Source: Ruegeria arenilitoris (GTDB lineage Bacteria; Pseudomonadota; Alphaproteobacteria; Rhodobacterales; Rhodobacteraceae). From it: a stretch of 64,000 bases of DNA. Shown here piece after piece: positions 8,661 to 19,127 of this stretch. The number at the start of each line of letters is the position of its first letter. The stretch's first letter is position 1. The notes under the pieces were generated by a model, which ran no database searches, was not told the origin of the DNA, and saw only the letters and a list, made by a program, of their open reading frames with translations. The stretch spans positions 62,001-126,000 of the forward strand of contig NZ_WPZQ01000008.1 in assembly GCF_013030265.1 (NCBI RefSeq). Reading direction: 5' to 3'. Position numbers and translations under genes: made by a program.

Positions 8661-9827
8661 ATGGCACATACCGCCACGCCCAAGCCCACCGCATGTCTGG
8701 CACTGGCCGACGGAACCCTGTTTTATGGCATCGGCTTTGGGGCAACCGGCCAGACGGTGGCTGAACTCTGCTTCAACACTGCGATGACCGGGTATCAGGA
8801 AATCATGACTGATCCGTCTTACGCCGGGCAGATCGTGACCTTTACCTTCCCGCACATTGGCAACGTTGGTGTGAACCCCGAAGATGACGAGACCGGTGAC
8901 CCTGTGGCAGCCGGGATGGTCGTCAAATGGGATCCAACCGAACCATCGAACTGGCGCTCCGCCGAAGAACTCAAGGGATGGTTGGCGCGGCGTGGCCGCA
9001 TCGCCATCGGCGGTGTTGACACCCGCCGCCTCACGCGGGCCATTCGTCAGCAGGGTGCTCCGCATGTTGCACTGGCCCACGATCCTGACGGCAACTTCGA
9101 TATTGAAGCCTTGGTTGCAGCTGCGCGCGGCTTTGCCGGTCTTGAAGGAATGGACCTGGCCAAGGATGTAACCTGCGCCCAAAGCTACCGCTGGGATGAA
9201 ATGCGTTGGGCATGGCCTGATGGATACCAGCGTCAGGAAGCACCGGTGCACAAAGTTGTCGCGCTGGACTTCGGGGCCAAGCGCAATATTCTGCGCTGTC
9301 TCGCCTCAGCCGGATGTGATGTGACTGTGTTGCCCGCCTCGGCAACCGCGGCCGAAGTTCTGGCTCATGAGCCTGACGGGGTTTTCCTCTCCAACGGCCC
9401 TGGCGATCCAGCAGCCACAGGTGAATATGCAGTGCCAATGATCAAAGAGGTTCTGGATTCGACAGACCTTCCGGTCTTCGGCATTTGTCTGGGCCACCAG
9501 ATGCTGGCCCTCGCCCTTGGTGGTCAGACCATCAAGATGAACCACGGACACCACGGTGCGAACCACCCGGTCAAGGATCTGGACACCGGCAAGGTTGAGA
9601 TCACCTCGATGAACCACGGCTTTGCCGTTGATGCCGAATCCCTGCCCGAAGGTGTGATCGAAACTCACCGCTCGCTGTTTGATGGTTCAAACTGTGGTAT
9701 CCGCATGACCGACCGCCCTGTGTATTCGGTCCAGTATCACCCCGAAGCGTCGCCCGGCCCTCAGGACAGTTTCTATCTGTTCGAGCGTTTTGCAGCAGCC
9801 ATGGCAGATCGCAAGGCACAAGCCTGA
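8661..9827 (+). CDS. carA: Carbamoyl-phosphate synthase small subunit
   Basis: The 388-residue protein is the glutaminase subunit that supplies ammonia to CarB for carbamoyl phosphate used in arginine and pyrimidine synthesis. The N-terminal half has the CarA-specific domain ([33 protein letters not shown]). The C-terminal class I amidotransferase domain has the nucleophile in GICLGHQ and the His-Glu pair in [16 protein letters not shown] lies 7 bases before the ATG at 8661, which is preferred to an upstream in-frame ATG at 8628. carB is not adjacent. Confidence 0.97.
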   Translation: MAHTATPKPTACLALADGTLFYGIGFGATGQTVAELCFNTAMTGYQEIMTDPSYAGQIVTFTFPHIGNVGVNPEDDETGDPVAAGMVVKWDPTEPSNWRSAEELKGWLARRGRIAIGGVDTRRLTRAIRQQGAPHVALAHDPDGNFDIEALVAAARGFAGLEGMDLAKDVTCAQSYRWDEMRWAWPDGYQRQEAPVHKVVALDFGAKRNILRCLASAGCDVTVLPASATAAEVLAHEPDGVFLSNGPGDPAATGEYAVPMIKEVLDSTDLPVFGICLGHQMLALALGGQTIKMNHGHHGANHPVKDLDTGKVEITSMNHGFAVDAESLPEGVIETHRSLFDGSNCGIRMTDRPVYSVQYHPEASPGPQDSFYLFERFAAAMADRKAQA

Positions 9828-9854
9828 TTGCTTGTGGTTTCCTACGGGCGACCG

Positions 9855-9870
9855 TTAACTGCAAATTAAC
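9855..9870. promoter_or_regulatory. CtrA-type box upstream of the glycosyltransferase
   Basis: TTAA-CTGCAAA-TTAAC is a perfect match to the alphaproteobacterial CtrA consensus TTAA-N7-TTAAC. It ends 46 bp before the ATG of the downstream gene, a usual distance for a CtrA-activated promoter. It is the only full match I found in intergenic DNA in this window. Confidence 0.7.
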
Positions 9871-9915
9871 CGTGATTTAGCAACCCTGACGTCACTATTG
9901 GCGACGGGGTTTGAA

Positions 9916-11787
9916 ATGGTTGAACTGAATCTTCAGGGTCTTGCACCCGCAACACCCGTCCCCGGCACAAGACCGCGTAAACCGCTGGGTGCATGTTTGG
10001 TCGGCCGTGGCGTTATCAATCAAACGCAGTTGCAGTGGGCATTGAACCAGCAAACAAACCAGAACGCGCGTCTGGGCGAAATATTGTTGAGCGAGGGCTG
10101 GATAGACCGCCAGAACGTACTGCAAGCTTTGTCCGATCAAAATGGGTTGCAGATTGCAGATCTCAAAGCTTCACCGCCATCTGCCGATCTGTTCGCCATC
10201 CGGCCTGCAGAATTCTGGGTGTCTCACGGCGTTGCACCGTGGATGCGGATCGGACCAATCCTTCAGATCGCGACTGCCCGTCCTGATCAATTCGAACAAG
10301 TCGCAAATGAACTTAGCGATTGCGGACACACCGTGGTCCCGGTTCTGGCGTCCGCTGAGCAAATCAATACTGTTATCGCTGCACAATTCTCTTCGACACT
10401 CGCCGAGGCAGCAGAGAACCGCGTCGATGCCGTGCACAGCTGCCGCAATTGGACTGCCCGTTCACGAGTCGGGCCCATTGCACTGCTGCTTGCTGCATTG
10501 GTGGTGTTTCTCGCCTATCCACCAATTGGGCTGGCCTTTTTCTTTTGGTCGGCTGTTTCAACGCTGATCTTGTTTCTGACACTCAGGATATTCGGATTGG
10601 GTGCCTATCTGCTCAGCCCCAAAACCCTTTCCGCTTGTCAAGAAGCGACACAGACCCGAATGCCGGTCGTTTCGATGATGGTACCTTTGTACAAAGAGCG
10701 GGAAATCGCAGATGCACTGATTGTCCGACTTGGGCGCCTGACTTATCCCAAAGCTCTTCTGGACGTCATTCTGGTGCTAGAAGAACATGATGATGTTACC
10801 CGGGCAGCTTTGAAAAACGTAGATCTGCCTTCGTGGATTCGTGTCTTGGAAGTGCCTGAGTTGGGGAATCTAACCACGAAACCCCGAGCAATGAACTATG
10901 CTTTGGACTTCTGCCGAGGCGATATTATCGGGGTTTGGGACGCCGAAGATGCGCCACAACCCGATCAAATTGAAACCGTCGTTCGACATTTTGAGCGAGC
11001 GGCAGATGACGTGGTGTGTCTGCAAGGTGCTCTGGACTACTACAACCCCCGAACTAACTGGCGATCCCGTTGTTTTACAATTGAATACAGTGGCTGGTTT
11101 CGCGTTATCCTGCCGGGAATTGCGAAACTGGGTCTGGTCGTCCCATTGGGCGGAACAACATTCTTTTTCCGTCGCGACAAACTGCTGGAGCTGGGCGGTT
11201 GGGACGCCCACAATGTAACGGAAGACGCAGATCTGGGCGTTCGCCTGAGCCGTGCGGGTTACAGAACCGAAATCGTCGAGACCACAACCTACGAAGAGGC
11301 TAACTTTCGCGCCTGGCCCTGGGTTAAACAGCGCTCGCGCTGGCTGAAAGGGTTCATGGTCACCTATCTGGTGCACATGCGCGCACCGTTACGTTTCCTG
11401 AACGAGCTTGGGCCGCTGAGATTCATGGGCGTACAAGCATTCTTTCTGGGCACTGTAGGACAATTTCTGCTTGCACCGGTTTTATGGATGTTTTGGCTGA
11501 CATCGATGGGTCTGCCTCATCCCTTTCTCAACGTTGTAACGCCAGAGATTCTGAAGGCCTGCATCTATCTCTTTCTGGCAGCAGAAGCCGCCAACTTCAT
11601 AGTTGGTGCATTAGGCGTTAATGCCGGTGGCAGGCGCTTTCTGCTCCCGTGGGTTCCGACATTGATTCTCTATTATCCGCTCGGTGTTCTGGCTGCCTAC
11701 AAGGCCCTGTGGGAACTCGCGGCCAAGCCTTTTTTCTGGGACAAGACCCAACATGGTCAGGCCCACGAAGAGGCGGCCATGACCTGA
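9916..11787 (+). CDS. Family 2 glycosyltransferase with N-terminal MshEN c-di-GMP-type domain
   Basis: The 623-residue protein starts with two 24-residue motifs, PLGACLV...ALNQQ (23-46) and RLGEILL...ALSDQ (52-75), joined by 5 residues. This is the tandem layout known to bind c-di-GMP in MshEN domains. Two membrane segments follow (about 187-234), then a processive GT2 catalytic domain with DAED (342-345), TED (435-437) and QRSRW (472-476), and further C-terminal membrane segments. The architecture resembles XagB-type exopolysaccharide synthases. A CtrA box lies just upstream. The ATG at 9916 follows GGGG; a TTG at 9898 is an alternative. The sugar and polymer are unknown. Confidence 0.87.
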   Translation: MVELNLQGLAPATPVPGTRPRKPLGACLVGRGVINQTQLQWALNQQTNQNARLGEILLSEGWIDRQNVLQALSDQNGLQIADLKASPPSADLFAIRPAEFWVSHGVAPWMRIGPILQIATARPDQFEQVANELSDCGHTVVPVLASAEQINTVIAAQFSSTLAEAAENRVDAVHSCRNWTARSRVGPIALLLAALVVFLAYPPIGLAFFFWSAVSTLILFLTLRIFGLGAYLLSPKTLSACQEATQTRMPVVSMMVPLYKEREIADALIVRLGRLTYPKALLDVILVLEEHDDVTRAALKNVDLPSWIRVLEVPELGNLTTKPRAMNYALDFCRGDIIGVWDAEDAPQPDQIETVVRHFERAADDVVCLQGALDYYNPRTNWRSRCFTIEYSGWFRVILPGIAKLGLVVPLGGTTFFFRRDKLLELGGWDAHNVTEDADLGVRLSRAGYRTEIVETTTYEEANFRAWPWVKQRSRWLKGFMVTYLVHMRAPLRFLNELGPLRFMGVQAFFLGTVGQFLLAPVLWMFWLTSMGLPHPFLNVVTPEILKACIYLFLAAEAANFIVGALGVNAGGRRFLLPWVPTLILYYPLGVLAAYKALWELAAKPFFWDKTQHGQAHEEAAMT

Positions 11788-11793
11788 CGCAGA

Positions 11794-12441
11794 CTATTTC
11801 TCGCGACGCACTGCATCCTGTTTCAGGCGTGTCATGAAAGCGATTGAGATATGGTCTTTCAACGCGCGTTCCGCGGCGTCTTCATCCCGCGCCACAATGG
11901 CCTCAACGATGCCCTTGTGCTCACTTTGCGCGATCTCACCACGCCCCTGCACTGCCAATGATGTAGTGGCCATCAACGCCATCGTCCGATGCACCAGATC
12001 AAGTTGCTGGACCAGATAGCGGTTATGCGATGCCAAGTGAATCTGCTCGTGGAACCGGCGATTGGCTCGAGACAATGCGGTGGGATCATCGACCAGGGCA
12101 TCATCTGCAGCAACCATGTCCCGCAAAACCTTGACCTCTTCTTCGGTCGCATGACGGGCAGCTAGGCGGGCAGCCAAACCCTCCAGCTCACGCCGAACCA
12201 CATACAGTTCTGCCATCTGATTATGATCCAACGAAGCCACGATCAGAGAGCGTCCGTCCCGCTCAAGCAACGACTGTGTCTCCAACCGCTGCAACGCCTC
12301 GCGGATCGGGGTACGCGACACGCCAAATCGTTCGGCAAGCTCGCTTTCCACAAGCCGATCACCCGGTTTGTAGACGCCAACGTCAATGGCCTCCAGAATC
12401 AGACTGTACGCATCTGTATGAGATTGTCGGGACTGGCTCAT
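11794..12441 (-). CDS. GntR family regulator, FadR/FCD subfamily
   Basis: The 215-residue protein has an N-terminal GntR winged helix (VYKPGDRLVESELAERFGV, then SRTPIREALQRLE) and a C-terminal all-helical FCD ligand domain with the metal-binding Asp/His pattern (RRFHEQIHLASHNRYL and EHKGIVEAI). FCD regulators usually repress catabolic or transport genes until a small organic acid binds. The ATG at 12441 follows GAGGAG; the longer reading to 12612 runs into the divergent gene. It is divergent from the nucleotidase gene, but no catabolic target is adjacent. Confidence 0.9.
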   Translation of the reverse strand: MSQSRQSHTDAYSLILEAIDVGVYKPGDRLVESELAERFGVSRTPIREALQRLETQSLLERDGRSLIVASLDHNQMAELYVVRRELEGLAARLAARHATEEEVKVLRDMVAADDALVDDPTALSRANRRFHEQIHLASHNRYLVQQLDLVHRTMALMATTSLAVQGRGEIAQSEHKGIVEAIVARDEDAAERALKDHISIAFMTRLKQDAVRREK

Positions 12442-12540
12442 TTGATTTGTTTCTCCTCGTTCGGACATGTCTATCCGTCTGATGGCCTCGCAATCAAGTG
12501 CGCCATTGAAAACTCCGCCGGCACGCCCTAAACCCAAGCC

Positions 12541-13185
12541 ATGGTCAAACCTGCCTTTTCTCATGTCACGCAATGGGTGTTCGACCTCGACAACACCCTC
12601 TACCCGCCACATATGCGCCTGTTCGATCAGATCGAGGTGCTAATGACCGATTATGTCGTTCAAGCCATAGGTGTTGAACGGGCCGAGGCGGACAGATTGC
12701 GGTCTCACTATTGGCGGCAATACGGAACGACATTGGCCGGTCTGATGGCCGAGCACGATCTGGATCCGGACCCCTATCTTCATGCCGTTCATCAGGTCGA
12801 CATGAGCCACATGGACCCCGACCATGAGCTTGCTGCGCATATCCGATCCCTCCCGGGTCGCCGCATTGTCTATACCAATGGCAGCGCGCCATATGCCGAA
12901 CGGGTGCTCGCCGCGCGCGGGCTGACCGGATTGTTCGATGCGATCTATGGGGTGGAACATGCCGGATACAGGCCAAAGCCCGAGCAAGCGGCGTTTGAAA
13001 CGATCTTTGCAAAAGATGGGATCAAGGCCGAAAATGCAGCCATGTTCGAGGATGATCCGCGCAATCTGGCGGCACCTCACGCTATGGGAATGCGCACCGT
13101 TCATGTCGCGCCTGACCCGCACGAGGCTGAGCATATTCATCACCATACGGACGACCTGACAGGGTTCCTCGCGCGTCTGGTCTGA
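12541..13185 (+). CDS. Pyrimidine 5'-nucleotidase, HAD superfamily
   Basis: A 214-residue HAD hydrolase with motif I FDLDNTLYPP (14-23), motif II YTNGS, motif III lysine in YRPKPEQAAF and motif IV FEDDPRNL. The combination of DLDNTLYP and the SDT1/Phm8-like cap is typical of pyrimidine 5'-nucleotidases, which dephosphorylate UMP/CMP in the cytoplasm. Length and motifs are complete. It is divergent from the GntR gene with 99 bp between them. Confidence 0.85.
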   Translation: MVKPAFSHVTQWVFDLDNTLYPPHMRLFDQIEVLMTDYVVQAIGVERAEADRLRSHYWRQYGTTLAGLMAEHDLDPDPYLHAVHQVDMSHMDPDHELAAHIRSLPGRRIVYTNGSAPYAERVLAARGLTGLFDAIYGVEHAGYRPKPEQAAFETIFAKDGIKAENAAMFEDDPRNLAAPHAMGMRTVHVAPDPHEAEHIHHHTDDLTGFLARLV

Positions 13186-13272
13186 GCTTCGCAAACTGCG
13201 ACGATCTGCTCATTACGCAGGTGCAGCATCGCACCTATATGCGCCGCAGATGTGAACAGAACGGAGACCCCG

Positions 13273-13521
13273 ATGAGCGCGATCGAAATGCCCCGCCGCC
13301 TGCCCGTCTGGCAGCGCCTGCTTTATGCAATTCCTCTGTTTGGCTGGATGGCGCGTGATGTCGCCGACGGAGAACCCGAAGACCTGGGCTATACCGCTGC
13401 TGCGATCTTCAGCATGTGGGGCTGCTCTGCGCTTCTGTTTGGCCTGCCTGGCCTCTACATTCCGGCGCTCGCGATGGTCCCGGTCATGTTCCTGATCCTC
13501 ATCCTGATTTCACGCGGCTGA
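13273..13521 (+). CDS. Small membrane protein of unknown function
   Basis: An 82-residue protein with a basic N-terminus, an amphipathic region (RLLYAIPLFGWMARDVADG) and two membrane segments (about 35-55 and 58-80). CGGAGA lies upstream of the ATG at 13273; an earlier ATG at 13252 is possible. It sits between the nucleotidase and the UbiH-like gene, same strand as both. I do not recognise the family. Confidence 0.65.
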   Translation: MSAIEMPRRLPVWQRLLYAIPLFGWMARDVADGEPEDLGYTAAAIFSMWGCSALLFGLPGLYIPALAMVPVMFLILILISRG

Positions 13522-13595
13522 TAAACGGGACAGGATGTCACTTGGCCTCTGGCACAGATCAGCACTAGGTTCAGCTCAGAACGGAGTAATGTGCC

Positions 13596-14792
13596 ATGAC
13601 TGACAGCTGTGACATCCTGATTTCTGGTGGCGGAATCGCCGGTTTGACCGCAGCGGCGGCCTTTGGCGCAACAGGTTTTGACGTAATCTGTGTTGATCCG
13701 GCTCCTCCGATTACCGAACGCGATGTCGACGGTTCGGACCTGCGAACAACGGCTTTTCTGCAGCCCGCTCATGGCTTGCTAGAACAGTGCGGATTGTGGA
13801 GCCGGTTGGATGAATATGCGGCCCCTCTGCAAATCATGCGTATCGTCGATGCGGGCGGTGACGAGCCGGAACCGCGTGTCGTAAGGGATTTCAACGCAGC
13901 AGACATCTCGGACCAGCCATTTGGCTGGAACCTCCCCAATTGGCTACTACGACGCGAAATGGTGGCGCGGCTGGCAGAGCTGCCCAATGTCGATTTCCGC
14001 CCGGGCACCGGTACAACCAGCTTGTTTACCCGCACCGCCGAAGCGCGCGTGGGCCTGAGCGATGGCAGTCGTGTTCGTTGCAAGCTGGTGATTGCTGCGG
14101 ATGGTCGAACCTCTCCGATGCGTGAGGCTGCCGGTATCGATGTCCATACCACGCGATATGGCCAAAAGGCGCTGGCCTTTGCGGTCACCCACCCAATCGC
14201 GCATGAGAATGTCTCGACCGAGATCCATCGGTCCGGCGGGCCTTTCACGCTAGTTCCCCTGCCCGATTGGCAGGGTCAGCCTTCTTCGGCGATTGTCTGG
14301 ATGGAGCGGGGACCGCGCGCGGTAGAGTTGCTGAATCTGGACACCGACGCATTCGAAGCGGCAATGACAGAACGATCCTGCGGTTTGTTCGGGCCACTCA
14401 AGCTCGCTTCACGCCGCACGATCTGGCCGATCATCAGCCAGTCGGCTGAACGTCTGTCCGGAGAGCGTATCGCACTGATGGCCGAAGCGGCTCATGTCGT
14501 GCCCCCGATCGGTGCGCAGGGATTGAACATGTCGCTGGGCGATCTGCGCTGCTTGCTGGATCTGGCTCAGAGCAGACCTGATGGGTTGGGCGACGTGCAG
14601 ATGCTGGAAGCTTATCACAAGGCGCGCCACACCGAGATCGAATTGCGTGTGAAAGGTATCGACCTGCTGAACCGGGCGTCCATGATGGAAACGCGCGCCC
14701 TGCGGGACGCGCGTGCGATGGGTCTGAATGCGCTTTACTCTCTTGCGCCGGTTCGCAAGACGCTGATGCAAATGGGTCTTGGCGTTCGCTAA
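13596..14792 (+). CDS. UbiH/UbiF/COQ6 family FAD-dependent hydroxylase
   Basis: The 398-residue flavoprotein monooxygenase has the Rossmann GGGIAGLTAAAAFG (10-23), the second FAD motif AADGRTSPMREAAGI, and the third motif AEAAHVVPPIGAQGLNMSLGD. The family hydroxylates the ubiquinone ring at the membrane with O2 and NAD(P)H-derived electrons. The third motif reads EAAH where most members have DAAH. It stands apart from other ubi genes here, so which ring carbon it acts on is not predictable. Confidence 0.88.
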   Translation: MTDSCDILISGGGIAGLTAAAAFGATGFDVICVDPAPPITERDVDGSDLRTTAFLQPAHGLLEQCGLWSRLDEYAAPLQIMRIVDAGGDEPEPRVVRDFNAADISDQPFGWNLPNWLLRREMVARLAELPNVDFRPGTGTTSLFTRTAEARVGLSDGSRVRCKLVIAADGRTSPMREAAGIDVHTTRYGQKALAFAVTHPIAHENVSTEIHRSGGPFTLVPLPDWQGQPSSAIVWMERGPRAVELLNLDTDAFEAAMTERSCGLFGPLKLASRRTIWPIISQSAERLSGERIALMAEAAHVVPPIGAQGLNMSLGDLRCLLDLAQSRPDGLGDVQMLEAYHKARHTEIELRVKGIDLLNRASMMETRALRDARAMGLNALYSLAPVRKTLMQMGLGVR

Positions 14793-14806
14793 GGCCCAAT
14801 TTCAGT

Positions 14807-15934
14807 TCAAAGAACCTGATCCAGCACCCGTCTCAGGCGAGCAATTGTGGCATCAACATCATAGAGTTTATCAAGTCCGAACAGCCCGAGCCGGAAGGTA
14901 CTGAACCCTTCGGGCTCATCACACTGAAGCGGCACGCCAGCTGCGATCTGCATCCCCAGTGCGGCAAACTTCTTACCGTTCTGAATTTCAGGATCGGATG
15001 TATAGCTGACAACCACACCGGGCGCGCCAAATCCATCTGCCGCGACTGACATGATGCCCCTGTCCCGCAGCATTTGCCGCACGCCATTGCCTAAGGCCCA
15101 TTGCGCTTCACGCAGTTTTTCAAATCCGTACTCGCGGGTTTCGGCCATGGTGTCTCGGAACGCACGCAGTGCATCCGTGGGCATCGTCGCATGGTAGGCG
15201 TGGCCACCATTCTCATAAGCCTGCATGATCTGACGCCATTTTTTCAGATCAATGGCAAAGCTGTCAGACGTGGTTTCATCCAGCCGTGCCTCGGCACGCT
15301 CGGACAGCATCACTAGCCCAGCGCAAGGCGAAGCGCTCCAGCCTTTCTGGGGTGCCGAAATCAGAACATCGACGCCCGTGGCTTTCATATCGATCCAGGC
15401 ACAACCTGACGCAATGCAATCCAGTACCATCAGTGCGCCAACCTCATGCGCGGCTTCGGCCATGGCCGTCACATATTCGTCCGGTAGGATCACACCGGCT
15501 GCGGTCTCGACATGCGGGGCAAAAACGATATCCGGGCGCTGATCGCGGATAGTGGCAACTACCTCCTCGATCGGCGCGGGCGCAAAGGGAGAAGGGCTTG
15601 CATTACCGGTCTCGCGAGCCTTGAGGACGGTTGTGGAGGCGGTCAATGAACCCGACTCGATAATCTGACTCCATCGATATGAAAACCAGCCATTACGAAC
15701 CACCAGAACATTCGCTCCGCGGGCAAACTGACGGGCCACTGCTTCCATACCGTAGGTGCCACCCCCGGGAATCACTGCGATACCATCTGCGTTGTAAACA
15801 TCCTTCAGCATCGAGGAGATATCACGCATCACCTGCTGAAAAGCTGAAGACATGTGATTGAGCGAGCGATCCGTGAAAACGACCGAAAACTCCTCGAGAC
15901 CATCAGGGTCAACAGTACTCAAAAGTGCGGGCAT
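14807..15934 (-). CDS. Class V aminotransferase (alanine/serine-glyoxylate type)
   Basis: The 375-residue PLP enzyme has the substrate loop PGGGTYGMEAVARQF, the cofactor Asp in LVMVLDC-like ALMVLDCIASG, and the PLP lysine in SAPQKGWSASP. Length and order fit the alanine-glyoxylate/serine-glyoxylate/2-aminoethylphosphonate aminotransferase group. AAAGGA lies 6 bases before the ATG at 15934, so the longer reading to 16009 is not used. The divergent HutC-type regulator probably controls it. The amino donor and acceptor are not resolved; no phosphonate genes are adjacent. Confidence 0.83.
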   Translation of the reverse strand: MPALLSTVDPDGLEEFSVVFTDRSLNHMSSAFQQVMRDISSMLKDVYNADGIAVIPGGGTYGMEAVARQFARGANVLVVRNGWFSYRWSQIIESGSLTASTTVLKARETGNASPSPFAPAPIEEVVATIRDQRPDIVFAPHVETAAGVILPDEYVTAMAEAAHEVGALMVLDCIASGCAWIDMKATGVDVLISAPQKGWSASPCAGLVMLSERAEARLDETTSDSFAIDLKKWRQIMQAYENGGHAYHATMPTDALRAFRDTMAETREYGFEKLREAQWALGNGVRQMLRDRGIMSVAADGFGAPGVVVSYTSDPEIQNGKKFAALGMQIAAGVPLQCDEPEGFSTFRLGLFGLDKLYDVDATIARLRRVLDQVL

Positions 15935-16168
15935 TGTGCGTCCTTTCCTAAGCTTTGTGCAATTTCTGGACGCTTGAGTCGCTTTGGTAAAGCACCAATG
16001 CGACCTCATGTGCTGACGTGACGGAAACCGTGCAAAGATTGACGATCCTGTTCACCATCAATGGGGAAATCTGAAGAAATGACGCCAATTAGTGTCACCC
16101 TCTCTTTACACCATGGCGCGATTCTGAACAGATACGCACACTTTGAACAAGAAAGGACGTGCTCGCCC

Positions 16169-16870
16169 GTGCCTGCACAAAAACGGATTAGTTTCCAGGT
16201 CGTTCGCGACGAAGTTAAACGGCGGATTGAAACCCGGATCTGGCCTCAGGGCTCTTTGTTGCCCACCGAAACTCAACTGGCAGAAGAGTTCAATTGCGCC
16301 CGCGCGACTGTCAATCGCGCCCTGCGGGAACTGGCCGAACAAGGGTTCGTAGAGCGTAAGCGTAAAAGCGGGACGCGCGTCAAAAAAGCCCCCAGCAAGC
16401 AGGCAAAGCTCGAGATTACTCTGACCCGCCAAACGGTCGAGAATCAGAACGCTACATATCGCTATTCGCTGGTTGAGCGGAACGTGGTCGCGAGCCCTGG
16501 CTGGCTGAGTTCACAGCTCAGCGTTTCCCCCGATTCGCGCGTACTGCACGTCATCTGTATGCATTATGCCGACAATCGTCCCTTCCAGCTTGAAGAGCGT
16601 TGGATCAACATCGACGCCGTCCCGGATGTGGAACATGCAGACCTGCAGGAAACCGGTCCACATGAATGGCTGTTGGATGCGGCACCGTTTACCGAAGCCG
16701 AAATTGCCTTCTGTGCGATCTCGGCGGATAGCCGACTGGCTGAATACATGGGCACGACCGCTGGTACGTCCATGATTCAGCTTGAGCGGACGACATGGAA
16801 AGATGGTCAGCCGATGACGTTTGCGCGCATGACGCACCACCCTGGCTTTTGCATCCGTACAAAGTACTGA
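16169..16870 (+). CDS. GntR family regulator, HutC/UTRA type
   Basis: The 233-residue protein has a GntR winged helix (ISFQVVRDEVKRRIETRIWPQG, LPTETQLAEEFNCARATVNRALREL) and a UTRA ligand-binding domain with LEERWIN and the closing MTFARMTHHPG. This is the layout of the histidine-utilisation repressor HutC and its relatives. A GTG at 16169, 10 bases after AAAGGAC, fits the usual N-terminal length better than the ATG at 16061. No hut genes are next to it; the divergent class V aminotransferase is the nearest candidate target. Confidence 0.82.
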   Translation: MPAQKRISFQVVRDEVKRRIETRIWPQGSLLPTETQLAEEFNCARATVNRALRELAEQGFVERKRKSGTRVKKAPSKQAKLEITLTRQTVENQNATYRYSLVERNVVASPGWLSSQLSVSPDSRVLHVICMHYADNRPFQLEERWINIDAVPDVEHADLQETGPHEWLLDAAPFTEAEIAFCAISADSRLAEYMGTTAGTSMIQLERTTWKDGQPMTFARMTHHPGFCIRTKY

Positions 16871-16875
16871 TCCAG

Positions 16876-17334
16876 TCAACCGATCGGTCCCGGCAAACGC
16901 TCTTCACTTAACAGAACGTTTGCCTCGACATCACCCGCACCCGGTAGGGTCATGATGCGCCTACGTAATACACGTTCGAAATCCGACAGATCACGCGCAA
17001 CGACCCGTAATCTATAGTCATACAAACCCAAGACATGCTCAACGGTTTGTACCTCGGGGATCGCGCTTACGGCGCGTTCAAAATCCTCAAGACTAACCTG
17101 CCCTTTCCGAGCGAGTTTGACCCCCAGAAAAACAGTGACACCAAATCCCAGCGCTTCAGCATTCAGCCGCAGCCTGCGCCCCTTGATCACCCCCGCCTCC
17201 TGCAGGCGCTTGATACGTCGCCAGGTTGCTGGTTGTGACATTCCCAGCTTGCGCCCCAAGGCACCTGCGCTGAGCGTTGCATCCTGTACCAATGCACGCA
17301 AAAGCTCGCGGTCGGTTTCATCCAGTTCGATCAT
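16876..17334 (-). CDS. Lrp/AsnC family regulator (second of a pair)
   Basis: A 152-residue Lrp-type protein: an N-terminal helix-turn-helix (LDETDRELLRALVQDATLSA, GRKLGMSQPATWRRIKRLQEAGVI) and a C-terminal RAM domain (VEHVLGLYDYRLRVVARDLSDFE). Its start overlaps the stop of the preceding Lrp gene by 4 bp, indicating translational coupling. The two proteins may form hetero-oligomers. The pair is divergent from ilvC, so branched-chain amino acid sensing is a good guess. Confidence 0.9.
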   Translation of the reverse strand: MIELDETDRELLRALVQDATLSAGALGRKLGMSQPATWRRIKRLQEAGVIKGRRLRLNAEALGFGVTVFLGVKLARKGQVSLEDFERAVSAIPEVQTVEHVLGLYDYRLRVVARDLSDFERVLRRRIMTLPGAGDVEANVLLSEERLPGPIG

Positions 17335-17786
17335 ACCGGCAAAACCTCATCCCTTTTGACCCGCGCGATGTGCATCAACGCCTCGATATCCGCGATATGC
17401 GGCAGGGTCAGAATACGATCCCGATAAACCTGCTGATAATGAGACATATCCCGGGCCAGAACCGACAGCCGAACATCCACGCGCCCCAGAAACGTCTGTA
17501 TCTCGATCACTTCAGATACTTCTCGGGCGGCTGCGGTAAACTCGTCAAAGGCACGAGGCTGAGTTTTGTCCAGCGTAACCCGCAGTGAAACCTCTACTGC
17601 GTAACCCAATGCCGACCAGTCGATCACAGCCTCCTGCCCCTCGATCACACCACTTGCCTGCATTTTTTCGATACGGCGCCAGCATACCCCTGGACTGATC
17701 CGGCATCGCTCAGCCAGTTCAGCCGTCGACAGGCTTGGATCAGCCTGAAAATGGCGCAGGATTCGACGGTCGATATCATCAAGCAT
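17331..17786 (-). CDS. Lrp/AsnC family regulator (first of a pair)
   Basis: A 151-residue Lrp-type protein with the helix-turn-helix LDDIDRRILRHFQADPSLST and RISPGVCWRRIEKMQ, and a RAM domain ending IADIEALMHIARVK. It is the promoter-proximal member of a two-gene unit and is divergent from ilvC across 131 bp of AT-rich DNA containing two hairpins. Such placement suggests control of ilvC and of its own promoter by leucine or a related amino acid. Confidence 0.9.
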   Translation of the reverse strand: MLDDIDRRILRHFQADPSLSTAELAERCRISPGVCWRRIEKMQASGVIEGQEAVIDWSALGYAVEVSLRVTLDKTQPRAFDEFTAAAREVSEVIEIQTFLGRVDVRLSVLARDMSHYQQVYRDRILTLPHIADIEALMHIARVKRDEVLPV

Positions 17787-17838
17787 GATTTTTACGACTT
17801 TCTCTCATTTCAAGAATGATGATTTTGAATTTATATGC

Positions 17839-18940
<1,102 letters not shown>

Positions 18941-18960
18941 GTCTGATATTTCTCAGCATC

Positions 18961-18987
18961 GGGCGGCCTAACTGGCCGCCCTTTTTG
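18961..18987 (+). terminator. Rho-independent terminator after ilvC
   Basis: GGGCGGCC, loop TAACT, GGCCGCCC, followed by TTTTTGT. It starts 20 bp after the ilvC stop codon. Confidence 0.92.
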
Positions 18988-19127
18988 TCAGGTTCAGCTA
19001 AGTGAGCTACGAACCGCAACACATTACAAACATGCCTTTATCGGTAAATTGGCTGCATCACAGCTCAAGTATAGCAAACCTTTGGGCACCCACGTGATCA
19101 ACGCAGGCCGATTGAGCAGAGGAACGA

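Noticed and set aside
13596..14792. The EAAH in place of DAAH in the UbiH-like protein as a sign of inactivation
   Set aside because: Glu is a conservative change and, as far as I recall, occurs in related alphaproteobacterial proteins; the other FAD motifs are intact.
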